Positions 17,969-27,199 of a DNA stretch of 64,000 bases are shown in pieces. A program made the translations under genes and the position numbers. Every line of letters begins with the position of its first letter. Position 1 is the stretch's first letter. The notes beneath the pieces are model-generated. The model had not been told where the DNA came from and searched no databases. It saw nothing but the letters and a program-made list of their open reading frames with translations. Source of the stretch: Sphingomonas sp. IC081 (GTDB lineage Bacteria; Pseudomonadota; Alphaproteobacteria; Sphingomonadales; Sphingomonadaceae); assembly GCF_006874585.1 (NCBI RefSeq), contig NZ_CP029762.1, positions 589,922 through 653,921 of the forward strand. The letters are read 5' to 3'.

Positions 17969-20167
17969 ATGATCCGCATCACCACGCATTCTATTCGCTA
18001 TTGCGTCGCATCCGCATTGGCATTCGCGGCGATGGACGTCGCCTCCGCCAAGGCAGAAACCTTGGCGCCCGAAACCTTGGCTGCCGAAACATCAGCGGCC
18101 GAAACCGCGCCGGCCGATCCGGAAAACGATACGATCGTTGTCACCGGCGAGACCGAAACCACCGGCCTCAGCCTCTCCTCGCGCGAAACCCCGCAATCGG
18201 TCACCGTCGTCGACAGCCTGCGGATGGAGGAGCAGGGCCTTTACGACATCTCCGCGGTGATGGAGCAGATCGTCGGCGTGCAGTCCAACCGCTCGAGCGC
18301 GCTCGGCACCGACGGCACCAATTATACCGCCCGCGGTTTTGCCGTGCAGAACTACCTTGTCGACGGGGTTGCCCGCCCGACCAACCTCTACGGCTTCACC
18401 GAAGATACCGCCGACATGATCGCCTACGACCGGATCGAGGTGATCCGCGGTTCGGCGGGCATGATGACCGGCACCGGCCAGCCCTCCGCCGCGATCAACA
18501 TGGTCCGCAAGCGCGCCGCGGCCGACTTCAGCGCCAGCGCCGCCGCAACCGTCGGGTCCTGGGACATGGTCCGCATCGAAGGCGACGTGGGCGGCAAGGT
18601 GACCGCTGACGGGCGCATCCGTGCCCGCGTTGCCGGAGCCTGGCAGGACAACAAGACCTTCATCGACCGTGAACATGCCAAGCGCCAGGCGCTTTACGGC
18701 GTCGTCGAGGCGGACCTCACGCCCACCACGCTGCTGACCGCCGGTATCGAGTACCAGAACTTCACCAACACCGGTGCCTCGCGCGGGGGCGTGCCGCTGT
18801 TCTACACCGACGGCACGACGACCGACTTCGCGCGTTCGACCAACGGCGGCGCCGAATGGTCCGACTTCAACCGCAAGAGCGTCAACCTCTTCGCCTCGCT
18901 CACCCACGATTTCGACAAGAACTGGCAGCTGCGGATCGACGCCGAACACAAGGCCGGCTCCTATGACGAGACCATCGGCTACTTCTTCGGCCGGGCCATC
19001 GACAAGGACACCGGACTTGGCGGCACACTCTATTCCACCCGCTGGGCCTCCGACCTCACCCTCAACGCCGTCTACGCGAACCTGCGCGGCCGCTTCGAGG
19101 CGCTCGGCCAGGAACAGCACGTCGCGCTGACGCTGAGCCATGCGCAGTTCGACGACGACCAGACGCCCTATCCCGGCTGGTGGTCAGGCGGCGACTACAT
19201 GAAGTCGGTCAACGCCTTCGAATTCTTCGCGACCGGCGAGACGGCCCGGCCCGACCTTTCGCCCAGCGGCGGCTACGCGGGCAACCGCGTAAGGACCACC
19301 GCCGCCTCGGGCGTCGCGCGGCTGAAGCCGATCTCTCCGCTTTCGGTCATCGTGGGCGGGCGCCTCACCTGGTGGCGGCAGGACAGCTACACGCAGGATG
19401 CGTCCGGCCCCCGCAGCTGGACGCCGGGATCAAACGAAAAGGCGGTGCTGACGCCTTACGGCGGGCTTGTCCTGGACCTCACCCGCACCGTGTCGGCCTA
19501 TGTCAGCTATGCCAGCGTGTTCGAACCGCAGACCCAGCGCACCGTCGACGGCGACATGATCGCGCCGCTGGAAGGCAATACCTACGAGGCAGGCCTCAAG
19601 GCCGACTTGCTGGACGGTAGGCTGAGCGCCAGCGCCGCCCTATTCCGCATGAAGCAGGACAACTACGCGCTGGCGGACGGACCGGGCATCTTCGCGCCCG
19701 ACGGCAGTTCGGCCTATCACGCGGTATCCGGCATGAAATCGTCCGGCTTCGAGCTCGAGGTCAACGGCGAGATCCTGCCCGGCTGGCGCGTCGCCGGCGG
19801 CTTCGCCAATGCCCGTGCCGAGGACCGCGACGGGGTTCGCCAGCTCCCGCAGATCCCCAAGAACACCTTCAAGATGTTCACCGCCTACCGGCTGCCCGGC
19901 GCGCTCGAGGCGCTGATGGTGGGCGGCAATCTCAAGTGGCAGGGCAAGACGACGGCGGACGGCACCGGCCCCAACGGCGAAATCTACACGCAGGGCAGCC
20001 TCGCCACGCTGGACCTGCTGGCAAGCTACCGCATCTCGGAGCGCTTCTCGGTGACCGCCCACGTGGATAACGTCTTCGACAAGAAGTACTATTCGGGCCT
20101 CTACATCGGCAGTTCGCGCTATGCGACACCGCGCGCGGCCACGCTGACGCTGCGCGGCACGCTGTGA
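17969..20167 (+). CDS. TonB-dependent ferric-siderophore receptor
   Basis: A 732-residue receptor. I use the ATG at 17969 (MIRITTHSIRYCVASALAF), which gives a clean signal peptide ending near ASAKAE; an in-frame ATG at 17912 adds 19 residues without signal character. The TonB box is NDTIVVTGE, followed by plug motifs SSRETPQSVTVVDSL and VEVIRGSAGMMTGTGQPSAAINM typical of siderophore receptors. The barrel closes with PRAATLTLRGTL. It leads a co-directional run into tonB, fecI and fecR, and a Fur-like box precedes it. It lacks an STN domain. Confidence 0.9.
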   Translation: MIRITTHSIRYCVASALAFAAMDVASAKAETLAPETLAAETSAAETAPADPENDTIVVTGETETTGLSLSSRETPQSVTVVDSLRMEEQGLYDISAVMEQIVGVQSNRSSALGTDGTNYTARGFAVQNYLVDGVARPTNLYGFTEDTADMIAYDRIEVIRGSAGMMTGTGQPSAAINMVRKRAAADFSASAAATVGSWDMVRIEGDVGGKVTADGRIRARVAGAWQDNKTFIDREHAKRQALYGVVEADLTPTTLLTAGIEYQNFTNTGASRGGVPLFYTDGTTTDFARSTNGGAEWSDFNRKSVNLFASLTHDFDKNWQLRIDAEHKAGSYDETIGYFFGRAIDKDTGLGGTLYSTRWASDLTLNAVYANLRGRFEALGQEQHVALTLSHAQFDDDQTPYPGWWSGGDYMKSVNAFEFFATGETARPDLSPSGGYAGNRVRTTAASGVARLKPISPLSVIVGGRLTWWRQDSYTQDASGPRSWTPGSNEKAVLTPYGGLVLDLTRTVSAYVSYASVFEPQTQRTVDGDMIAPLEGNTYEAGLKADLLDGRLSASAALFRMKQDNYALADGPGIFAPDGSSAYHAVSGMKSSGFELEVNGEILPGWRVAGGFANARAEDRDGVRQLPQIPKNTFKMFTAYRLPGALEALMVGGNLKWQGKTTADGTGPNGEIYTQGSLATLDLLASYRISERFSVTAHVDNVFDKKYYSGLYIGSSRYATPRAATLTLRGTL

Positions 20168-20197
20168 CGCCCGGCGGGTAGGCCGGCACATCGCGCA

Positions 20198-20887
20198 ATG
20201 CCTGCGCCGCACCTCCCGTACCGGCTGCGCCGTCCGCCCCGACAAGGCGGGAACGGCGCGTCGGTGCGCGCCATGGCCCTTGCCGTCACCGCCGGGGTCC
20301 ACGTGGCGGCGGTCGCGGTGGCCGCGCTCGCGTTCGGCTGGCTGCAAGCAGGCGGGGCCGATCACCCGGCGCCGCCCACCTTGGTGACCTTCGATGTGCA
20401 CGCCCCCGATCCCGCCCGAAGGCAGCCCAGGGTCCCTGCGGCGCGCCCGCGGCAAGTTCCGGGCACGCCGCCAGCCGCTATGGCCCTGCCCCTGCCCGCG
20501 CACACCGCGGCACCGATCCGCCCCCCGGCCGGCGAGCAGCCCGCCCCTGCGGCAAACGGCGGCATGGCGGACGGTCTGCCCGACCTTGCCCTGTCCTATC
20601 GCCGCGCCCTGATGGCGCGGCTGGAAGGCCAGCGGCGCTATCCGGCGGCGGCGCTGCGCCAGCAGGCACAGGGGACAGGCTCGCTGCTGTTCCGTATCGA
20701 CCGCGAAGGACGCCTGCTCGGCGCGGCCATCGTCTCCGGCACCGGTCATGCCGCGCTTGACCAGGCGGCGCTGGACATCGTCTCGCGCGCCGCGCCGTTC
20801 CCGCCGATCCCGGCCGGGTTGCCGGACGAACTGGCGGTGACCCTGCCCCTCGCCTTCCTCATCGACGATGGGCAGGTCGTGCCATGA
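20198..20887 (+). CDS. TonB-family energy transducer
   Basis: A 229-residue protein with one membrane segment near residues 27-50 (MALAVTAGVHVAAVAVAALAF), a proline- and arginine-rich periplasmic spacer, and a C-terminal TonB domain (SYRRALMARLEGQRRYPAAALRQQAQGTGSL in pieces, then AAPFPPIP). It couples the proton-motive force, normally with ExbB/ExbD, to outer-membrane receptors. No exbB/exbD is in the window. The stop overlaps the sigma factor start by ATGA, so it is part of the siderophore operon and probably serves the neighbouring receptors. Confidence 0.85.
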   Translation: MPAPHLPYRLRRPPRQGGNGASVRAMALAVTAGVHVAAVAVAALAFGWLQAGGADHPAPPTLVTFDVHAPDPARRQPRVPAARPRQVPGTPPAAMALPLPAHTAAPIRPPAGEQPAPAANGGMADGLPDLALSYRRALMARLEGQRRYPAAALRQQAQGTGSLLFRIDREGRLLGAAIVSGTGHAALDQAALDIVSRAAPFPPIPAGLPDELAVTLPLAFLIDDGQVVP

Positions 20888-21393
20888 GCGGGGGCGACAC
20901 GGCCATCGTCGGTTGCCATCAGGCCGCCCTTTCCGCCTACGTCCGCTCGCTGGTGGATTCGCCTCCGGTCGCCGCCGACATCGTGCAGGAGACCTGGGCG
21001 CGGGCGATCCCCGCGCTGCGATCGGGGCGGGTCGAGAACCCACGCGCCTTCCTCTGCCGGGTCGCCCGCAATCTGGTCAACGACCGGGCGCGGGAGAGCG
21101 GCAAGTGGCGCCCCTGGCTGGCCGGCGAGGAAGCCGGCATCGCCGTAGCCGATGACAGCCCCGACGCCGAACGCCGCGTCCTTGCCGCGGACCGGCTGCG
21201 CATGGTGCGCGGCCTCGTCGCGGACCTGCCGCCGCGATGCCGGGAGGTGTTCACCTTGCGCAAGTTCGACGGGCTCGACCAGGCCGACATCGCCGATCGC
21301 CTCGGCATCACCCGGGGCGCGGTCGAAAAGCAGCTGCGCATCGCCCTGCTGACGCTGGCCAGCCGCCTCGGCGAAATCGAGGAGGAAGCATGA
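20884..21393 (+). CDS. FecI-type ECF RNA polymerase sigma factor
   Basis: A 169-residue ECF sigma factor. Region 2 is seen as DIVQETWARAIPAL and AFLCRVARNLVNDRARES; region 4 as LPPRCREVFTLRKFDGLDQADIADRLGITRGAVEKQL, a helix-turn-helix. ATGA overlaps with tonB upstream and with fecR downstream show strict translational coupling. By family knowledge it directs transcription of the receptor gene at 22466 when the FecR/receptor signal arrives. Confidence 0.9.
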   Translation: MSGGDTAIVGCHQAALSAYVRSLVDSPPVAADIVQETWARAIPALRSGRVENPRAFLCRVARNLVNDRARESGKWRPWLAGEEAGIAVADDSPDAERRVLAADRLRMVRGLVADLPPRCREVFTLRKFDGLDQADIADRLGITRGAVEKQLRIALLTLASRLGEIEEEA

Positions 21394-22346
21394 TTCCCGC
21401 CGCCGTCGCCGAAACCGCCGCCGACTGGATCGTGCGCCGGGACGCGGGACCTTTGCCTGCCGAGGATGAACGGGCCTTCCAGGACTGGCTGGCCGAGCCC
21501 GCCCATCGCCGCGCCTTCGAACAGCTGGCCGCGCTGTGGGGGCTGATGGACGCCGAACCGGCCCCATCACTGGCGCCGCTGCCCGCCGTGCGCCGGACCA
21601 TGCCCCGTCGCCCCCGCGTCCCCGCCGCCCCGCGTGCAGCGGGAACAAGGCGCTGGACCAGCGCGGCCGTCGCCGCATCCATCGTGCTGGCGGCCTTCGG
21701 CGCGCTCGGCGACTGGCCGGCCCGTTTGCGCGCGGACTTCGCCACCGGGGTCGGCGAACGCCGCGTGGTGACGCTGGAAGACGGCTCGCGCGTGACGCTG
21801 GGCAGCAGTTCGGCCATCGCGCACGACTTTTCCGGCAACGCACGCACGGTTACCCTGCTCGAAGGCAGCGCCTTCTTCGAGGTCGCGCCGGACCGCCGCC
21901 ACCCCTTCACGGTCGAGGCGGCGGGAGGCAGCGCCACCGCTCTGGGAACCGCCTTCGCCGTGCGCGAACGGGACGGGAGCGCCGAACTCGTGGTGACCCA
22001 GCACCGGGTCCGGGTCCGCGCGGGAGGACAATCCGGAGTTGTCGACGAAGGCCAGCGGGTCGATTTCGGCGCGCAGGCACTAGGGCCCGTCGAGGCCGCC
22101 GGCAACGGCGCCACGGCCTGGACCCAGGGCCGCCTCGTCGCGGTGAACCGGCCGCTCGGCGAGGTCGTTGCCGAGATTGCCCGCCACCGCCATGGCTATC
22201 TGTCGGTCGTCGGCGCAGCGGCCCAGCTGAAGGTCAGCGGGGTCTACGACCTCGACCACCCGCTCGCCGCCGTGGACAGCATCGAACGCAGCCTGAAGCT
22301 CAGGTCCTTCCGGCTTTCGGATCGACTGATCGTGCTGCACCGCTGA
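21390..22346 (+). CDS. FecR-family anti-sigma/sigma regulator
   Basis: A 318-residue inner-membrane regulator: an N-terminal cytoplasmic part with AADWIVRRDAGPLPAEDERAF, one membrane segment near residues 91-108, and a periplasmic FecR domain (GERRVVTLEDGSRVTLGSSS, then EVAPDRRHPFTV and a C-terminal STN-like segment). It holds or activates the sigma factor encoded by the overlapping upstream gene. The likely signalling receptor is encoded 119 bases downstream and carries the matching N-terminal STN domain. Confidence 0.9.
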   Translation: MIPAAVAETAADWIVRRDAGPLPAEDERAFQDWLAEPAHRRAFEQLAALWGLMDAEPAPSLAPLPAVRRTMPRRPRVPAAPRAAGTRRWTSAAVAASIVLAAFGALGDWPARLRADFATGVGERRVVTLEDGSRVTLGSSSAIAHDFSGNARTVTLLEGSAFFEVAPDRRHPFTVEAAGGSATALGTAFAVRERDGSAELVVTQHRVRVRAGGQSGVVDEGQRVDFGAQALGPVEAAGNGATAWTQGRLVAVNRPLGEVVAEIARHRHGYLSVVGAAAQLKVSGVYDLDHPLAAVDSIERSLKLRSFRLSDRLIVLHR

Positions 22347-22406
22347 CGTGCAAGATTTATTTTCCGCCCATGGTCGTCTTTTCCGGATCCGCCCCGTCTT
22401 CATTAT

Positions 22407-22421
22407 TGAGAATGCGTCGCA
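22407..22421. promoter_or_regulatory. Weak candidate Fur-like site before the STN receptor
   Basis: TGAGAATGCGTCGCA keeps 11 of 14 informative positions of a TGCGAAT-N-ATTCGCA dyad and lies 45 bases before the receptor start in the 119-base gap after fecR. The gap implies an own promoter here, which could be used by the FecI sigma factor and silenced by Fur. Assigned by resemblance only. Confidence 0.35.
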
Positions 22422-22465
22422 ACATCGTGATTGCGCCGCCTCGTGAACATCAGGGGGTCAATCCA

Positions 22466-24958
22466 ATGTACAAGAAAATCGGCCATGGCGGCGCGCGCCT
22501 GCTCGCCGCCGCGCTGCTGGCAGGCACCACCCTGGCAGGGGGCATGACCGCGTTTGCCGCCAATGCCGCCGCGCAGGACGTGAATGTCTATGCGATTCCC
22601 GCCGGATCGCTGAGCGATGCCCTGAACAGCTTTGCGCAGCAGAGCGGGCTGCAACTGAACTACGATGCCGCCTTGACCCAGGGACGCCGCTCGCCCGGCC
22701 TCAACGCCCGCCTGCCCTGGCGCGACGCACTGGCCCGGCTGCTGTCGGGCACCGGCCTTGTCGCCCGCACGAACGGCCCCGCCGCCGTGACCATCGCCCG
22801 CGCCACCACCGGGGCGATGACGCTCGACACGCTGCTTATCCCGGCCAGCGCGGAAAGTGCCGTCGCCGTCCCGTCCGGCGGGGACGAGAGCTTCGCTGCC
22901 GCAGACGAGGCGCGGCCGGACGGCTCGATCGTCGTGCTGGGCCAGACCGACACGATCGACGCGCGCTCGGCCTCCGGCCCATGGGGCGAAAAGCTGGTCA
23001 TCGACACGCCCTATGCGATCAGCGTGCTCTCGCAGGACCTCATCGAGAGTGTCGTCGCGGGCGACATGGACCAGCTGTTCAAGATGAACCCGGTCGTCCA
23101 GAACTCCGCGCCATCGACCGTCTACGGCACGCCTTACGTCACCATCCGCGGCTTCGATTCCCAGAAGGGCGTGGTGGACGGCGTGCGCCTGTCCTCCACG
23201 CTCACCGGCATCTCGATGGAGGAACTCGCCAATGTCGAGATCATGAACGGCCTGTCCGGCTTCCTGTACGGCGTCGGCAATCCGGGCGGGGTGACCAACT
23301 ATGTGCTCAAGCGGCCGACCTACAGCCCCACGCGCGACATCACCGTGGGCGATTATGGCAACCGGCAGTTCTTTGTCCACGCCGACCTCGGCGGCAGGAT
23401 CGACCGCGACGGGGTGTTCGCCTACCGCCTGAACCTGTCCTATCAGGATGGCGAGACGGCCAAGCAGAACCAGAACGTCGCCCGCAGCCTGTTCAGCGGC
23501 GCGGTGGACTGGAACGTGACGCCGGACCTGCTGCTGCAAGTGGAAGCGGCGCATACCTACTACCGGATCGACGGCATCGATTCGCGTTTCTACGCCTATG
23601 CCGATACGAGTTATGCCGCGCTCGACCACTGGATCGAACCGCTGGACTCCAGCAAGACCTGGACGCCGGACTGGACCTATCTCCAGGTCAAGACCGACCG
23701 CATCGGCACCAATGCACGGTGGAAGCTCAACGATACCTTCAGCCTGCGCGCCGCCTATCTCTACAAGCGGGACGCGCAGGAATCGATCAACGTCTATCCC
23801 GCCTATTTCGAGGACGTGGGCTGGAAAGTGGGCTGGGCCTCGCGCAGCGCCCCGTCCTACAACACCGCGCAGGGCGCCTATGCCTACCTCGACAGCGAAT
23901 TCGAGACGCTGGGCATCCACCACCGCCTGACGCTGGGCGCCTCGGGCGACGTGCTGCAGGTGCAGCGCCATGTCACCAACTCGGTCAGCGCCGGCTTCTC
24001 GCCCGCCTTCACCGACCCCGACGGCCTCAATACCTGGGCCATGCCCGATACGCTGAACACGTATTCCTGGGGCGCGCTCTACACGTCCAGCCGGTCGCGG
24101 AACACCAACGTGATCCTGGGTGACGACATCCGCTTCACCGAGCAGCTGAGCGCCATGGTGGGCGTCAACCGCAGCACCGTGAAGGCCCGCAACTTCGGCG
24201 CGACCGGCACGCGCACGTCGAGCTACAACGAAAGCGCCTATACGCCCACCGTCTCGCTGGTGTTCAAGCCCGCGCCGCGCGTGACCACTTACGCGACCTA
24301 CATGGAAGGGCTGGAACAGGGCTCGACGGTCCCCGACGATGCCACGCTCTACAACAACCCGGGCGAGATCATGAAGCCCTACGTCTCGAAACAGTACGAA
24401 GTCGGCGCCAAGTATGCGCCCATAGACGCGCTCATGATCACCGGTGCGCTCTACCGTATCGAAAAGGCCAATTCCTTCGACGAGACGGTGAACGGCAAGA
24501 TCACCCGCACCCAGGACGGCGTCGAGGTCCACCAGGGCGTCGAGTTTACCGTCACCGGCCATGTCACCCCGCGCCTCAACGTGATGCTGGGCGGCACCGT
24601 GATGGACCTCAAGGTGACGAAGACCAGCACCGCCGCGCTGCTGGGCAAGAAGCCCACCGGCGTCGCCGACACGCTGGCCAAGGTCTATGCCGATTACGAG
24701 ATCCCCGGCCTCGACGGTTTCTCGGTCAGCGGCGGCGTCTATCACGCCGGCAAGATGTACAAGGACAGCGCCAATCTCCAGAAGATGGACGGCTACACGA
24801 TCGTCGACCTCGGCATGCACTACAAGACCGAGATCGACGGTCATCCGATCCGTTTCGACCTCAACGTCGCGAACCTCGGCGGGCTCGATTACTGGGCAAC
24901 GTCCTATTCGCTGGGCAGCCCGCGCAGCGTGGCCTTCGCGGTCAAGTACGGGTTCTGA
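22466..24958 (+). CDS. TonB-dependent receptor with N-terminal STN signalling domain (FecA/FpvA type)
   Basis: An 830-residue transducing receptor. After a signal peptide (to about residue 38) comes the STN domain: VYAIPAGSLSDALNSFAQQS through LLSGTGLVARTNGPAAVTI, about residues 40-115. A linker leads to a TonB box (GSIVVLGQTD), plug (TPYAISVLSQDLIESV, ITIRGFDSQ-like TIRGF, GLSGFLYGVGNPGGVTNYV) and barrel ending VAFAVKYGF. The STN domain is what signals to FecR, matching the fecI-fecR pair directly upstream. The ligand is probably a ferric siderophore, judged from the plug sequence and the neighbours. Confidence 0.92.
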   Translation: MYKKIGHGGARLLAAALLAGTTLAGGMTAFAANAAAQDVNVYAIPAGSLSDALNSFAQQSGLQLNYDAALTQGRRSPGLNARLPWRDALARLLSGTGLVARTNGPAAVTIARATTGAMTLDTLLIPASAESAVAVPSGGDESFAAADEARPDGSIVVLGQTDTIDARSASGPWGEKLVIDTPYAISVLSQDLIESVVAGDMDQLFKMNPVVQNSAPSTVYGTPYVTIRGFDSQKGVVDGVRLSSTLTGISMEELANVEIMNGLSGFLYGVGNPGGVTNYVLKRPTYSPTRDITVGDYGNRQFFVHADLGGRIDRDGVFAYRLNLSYQDGETAKQNQNVARSLFSGAVDWNVTPDLLLQVEAAHTYYRIDGIDSRFYAYADTSYAALDHWIEPLDSSKTWTPDWTYLQVKTDRIGTNARWKLNDTFSLRAAYLYKRDAQESINVYPAYFEDVGWKVGWASRSAPSYNTAQGAYAYLDSEFETLGIHHRLTLGASGDVLQVQRHVTNSVSAGFSPAFTDPDGLNTWAMPDTLNTYSWGALYTSSRSRNTNVILGDDIRFTEQLSAMVGVNRSTVKARNFGATGTRTSSYNESAYTPTVSLVFKPAPRVTTYATYMEGLEQGSTVPDDATLYNNPGEIMKPYVSKQYEVGAKYAPIDALMITGALYRIEKANSFDETVNGKITRTQDGVEVHQGVEFTVTGHVTPRLNVMLGGTVMDLKVTKTSTAALLGKKPTGVADTLAKVYADYEIPGLDGFSVSGGVYHAGKMYKDSANLQKMDGYTIVDLGMHYKTEIDGHPIRFDLNVANLGGLDYWATSYSLGSPRSVAFAVKYGF

Positions 24959-24996
24959 GCGATGCGGTTCCCGCAACGGCGCGCAAGGAGCGCCTC

Positions 24997-26571
24997 ATGA
25001 AGCAGAGCCTGCGCCAGTCGATGGCATGGCTGCACACCTGGGCCGGACTGGTGCCGGGCTGGGTGCTCTACGTCATCTTCGTGTTCGGCACCGCCGCGTT
25101 TTTCCAGCACGAGATCGATGCCTGGATGCGCCCCGAACTGCCGGCCGAAACCCGCGTGACCCCGCGTGCCCTCGCCGCTGCCGATGCCCTGCTGCGGACC
25201 CGCGCGGCAGGCGCGGAAAGCTGGTCGGTCTCGCTGCCCGCCGCGCGCGGCGGCAGCGGGCTGGAGCTATCCTGGCAGATGCCCGGGGCTGACCGGGGCC
25301 ACGGCCGCCGCGAAGGCCCGCGCGTCACTCTCGATCCGGCAACCGGCGCCGAGATCCCGGTGCGCGAGACCCGGGGCGGCTTTTTCCTCTACCGCTTCCA
25401 CTTCGACCTGCATTTCATGTCGGTCATGTGGGCGCGCTATCTGGTCTGCGTGGCGGCGCTGGCGATGCTCGTGGCGATCCTGTCGGGCGTGGTGACGCAC
25501 AAGAAGATCTTCACCGACTTCTTCATGCTGCGCCTGCGCAAGGGCCAGCGCAGCTGGCTCGACGCGCACAACGCCGCCGCCGTTCTGGCCCTGCCGTTCC
25601 ACCTGATGATCACCTACACGGGGCTGGCGACCCTGCTGTTCACGCTGATGCCCTGGGCGATCTCCGCCAACTTCCCGGACCGGCAGGCCTTCTATGCCAC
25701 GACCTTCCCGCAGGGCCCCGAACGCGAAGCCAGCGGCGAGCCGGCGCCGGTTGCCCCGATCGGCCGGATGATCGCCGCCGCCCGCCAGCAATGGGGCGGC
25801 GCCTTGCCGACCTATATCTCGGTCACAAGCCCCGGCGACAGGGCCGGCGTGGCGACGCTCTACACCGCAAGGTCGCAATGGGGCGAAGGCCGGCCCGATT
25901 CCGTCTATCTCGACGCGGCGACGGCAACGCGGCTGCCGTCCACCCCGTCCCATCCCGGCGGCGCGACCGCGACACACCGGGTGATGGTGGACCTGCACAC
26001 CGGATGGTTCGCGGGTTACGGCCTGCGCTGGCTCTACTTCCTCTCCGGGCTCGGCGGCGTCGCCATGGCCGCGACCGGGCTGTGCCTGTGGTGCGTGAAA
26101 CGGCGAGCCAGGTTGCCCGATCCGGCCCGTCCGCATTTCGGCTTCCGCCTGGTCGAGCGGCTCAACATCGGCTTCATCAGCGGCGCACCGATCGGCATCG
26201 CCGCCTATTTCCTGGCCAACCGTCTGCTGCCCACCACCCTGCCCGGCCATGCCGACTGGGAAATCAACGCCCTGTTCATCGCCTGGGGTGGCACGCTGGT
26301 CTGGGCGTTCCTGCGCCCGGCACGGCGCGCATGGCTGGAGACACTGGCCGCGGCTACGGCCCTCTATGCGGCGATCCCGCTCGTCAATGCCGCGACCACC
26401 ACGCGCGGGGTCATCCCCAGCCTGCTGGCGGGCGACCGGACTTTCGCCGTGTTCGACCTGATGATGCTGGCGCTGGCCGCCGGTTTTGCCTTCACCGGCT
26501 GGACCCTGGCCCGCCACAAGCCCCGCGCGATGCCCGCCCGCAAGCGGCGGGACGAGGAGGCCATGGCATGA
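24997..26571 (+). CDS. PepSY-associated membrane protein (siderophore/iron reductase type)
   Basis: A 524-residue inner-membrane protein with the family N-terminus SMAWLHTWAGLVPGWVLYVIF, a periplasmic stretch, and several further membrane segments including CVAALAMLVAILSGVVTHKKIF, LYFLSGLGGVAMAATGLCLW and two near the C-terminus. Histidines at the membrane borders (HTWAG, RFHFDLHF, DAHNAAAVLALPFHL) suit haem or metal binding. Relatives encoded with siderophore receptors release iron by reduction. It follows the STN receptor by 38 bases and overlaps the DUF3325 gene by ATGA. Confidence 0.87.
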   Translation: MKQSLRQSMAWLHTWAGLVPGWVLYVIFVFGTAAFFQHEIDAWMRPELPAETRVTPRALAAADALLRTRAAGAESWSVSLPAARGGSGLELSWQMPGADRGHGRREGPRVTLDPATGAEIPVRETRGGFFLYRFHFDLHFMSVMWARYLVCVAALAMLVAILSGVVTHKKIFTDFFMLRLRKGQRSWLDAHNAAAVLALPFHLMITYTGLATLLFTLMPWAISANFPDRQAFYATTFPQGPEREASGEPAPVAPIGRMIAAARQQWGGALPTYISVTSPGDRAGVATLYTARSQWGEGRPDSVYLDAATATRLPSTPSHPGGATATHRVMVDLHTGWFAGYGLRWLYFLSGLGGVAMAATGLCLWCVKRRARLPDPARPHFGFRLVERLNIGFISGAPIGIAAYFLANRLLPTTLPGHADWEINALFIAWGGTLVWAFLRPARRAWLETLAAATALYAAIPLVNAATTTRGVIPSLLAGDRTFAVFDLMMLALAAGFAFTGWTLARHKPRAMPARKRRDEEAMA

Positions 26572-26891
26572 CCCATATCATCGTTGCGGGTCTCGCGCTG
26601 GCCGGCTTTGCGCTGCTGCTCCTGGCCATGCCCCGACACCAGCAGGACTGGCTGCGCCGCAAGCTGCCCGCCCGCACCAGTGGGCGGCTGCGGCTCGCCG
26701 GCTTCGCCCTGCTCGCCGGTGCCTTCCTGGCCGCAGGCACCGGCCTTGGCTGGGCCTATGGCACGGTTGCATGGTTCGGCTGGCTCTCGTTCGGCGCCGC
26801 CGTCACGCTCGCCGCCCAGACCAATCGCGAGGTTATCCTCGCCCGTCTCCGCCCCACAAAGCCGACAGCAAACCCGGACAACCGCGCATGA
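26568..26891 (+). CDS. DUF3325-like small membrane protein
   Basis: A 107-residue protein with three hydrophobic segments (IIVAGLALAGFALLLLAM, LAGFALLAGAFLAAG, WFGWLSFGAAVTLAAQ) and basic loops (RHQQDWLRRKL). Size, topology and position between a PepSY protein and a DUF3649 protein match DUF3325 proteins of siderophore-uptake operons. ATGA overlaps join it to both neighbours. Its molecular function is unknown; it may form a complex with the PepSY reductase. Confidence 0.75.
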   Translation: MTHIIVAGLALAGFALLLLAMPRHQQDWLRRKLPARTSGRLRLAGFALLAGAFLAAGTGLGWAYGTVAWFGWLSFGAAVTLAAQTNREVILARLRPTKPTANPDNRA

Positions 26892-27199
26892 CCAAGCCCC
26901 TCCCCGACCCCTCGCCGGCGCGCCGCCGCTGGACGGTCGCTTCGCGCACTTTGGCCGGCACGCTCGGCGCCTACGGCGTGACCGCAATCGGCACCGCGGC
27001 GCTCTCGCTTGTCCTCGCCGCGCTTGGCATGGACCGGGCCGAAGCGGTCACGGCCGCGACGCTGGCGAGCTACGCGGTGTTCGCGGTGATCGCCATCGCG
27101 GTGTTCCATGCCGCCAGCCCCGCCCGCGCCTGGGGCGGGCTGCTCGCTGCCGCCGCGCCGCTCGGCCTGATCTGCTGGCTGCTGGCGACCCCGCGATGA
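26888..27199 (+). CDS. DUF3649-like small membrane protein
   Basis: A 103-residue protein with a basic N-terminus (SPARRRWTVASRTLAGTLGAYG) and three hydrophobic helices (VTAIGTAALSLVLAAL, AATLASYAVFAVIAIAVFHA, GLLAAAAPLGLICWLLA). This fits DUF3649, which recurs beside PepSY, DUF3325 and TonB-receptor genes. Both ends overlap neighbours by ATGA. Function unknown; association with siderophore-iron handling is by context. Confidence 0.75.
   Translation: MTKPLPDPSPARRRWTVASRTLAGTLGAYGVTAIGTAALSLVLAALGMDRAEAVTAATLASYAVFAVIAIAVFHAASPARAWGGLLAAAAPLGLICWLLATPR

Noticed and set aside
22403-24976. 857-codon minus-strand frame opposite the STN receptor
   Set aside because: Mirrors the receptor almost exactly and has no protein-like motifs; the plus-strand receptor is unambiguous.
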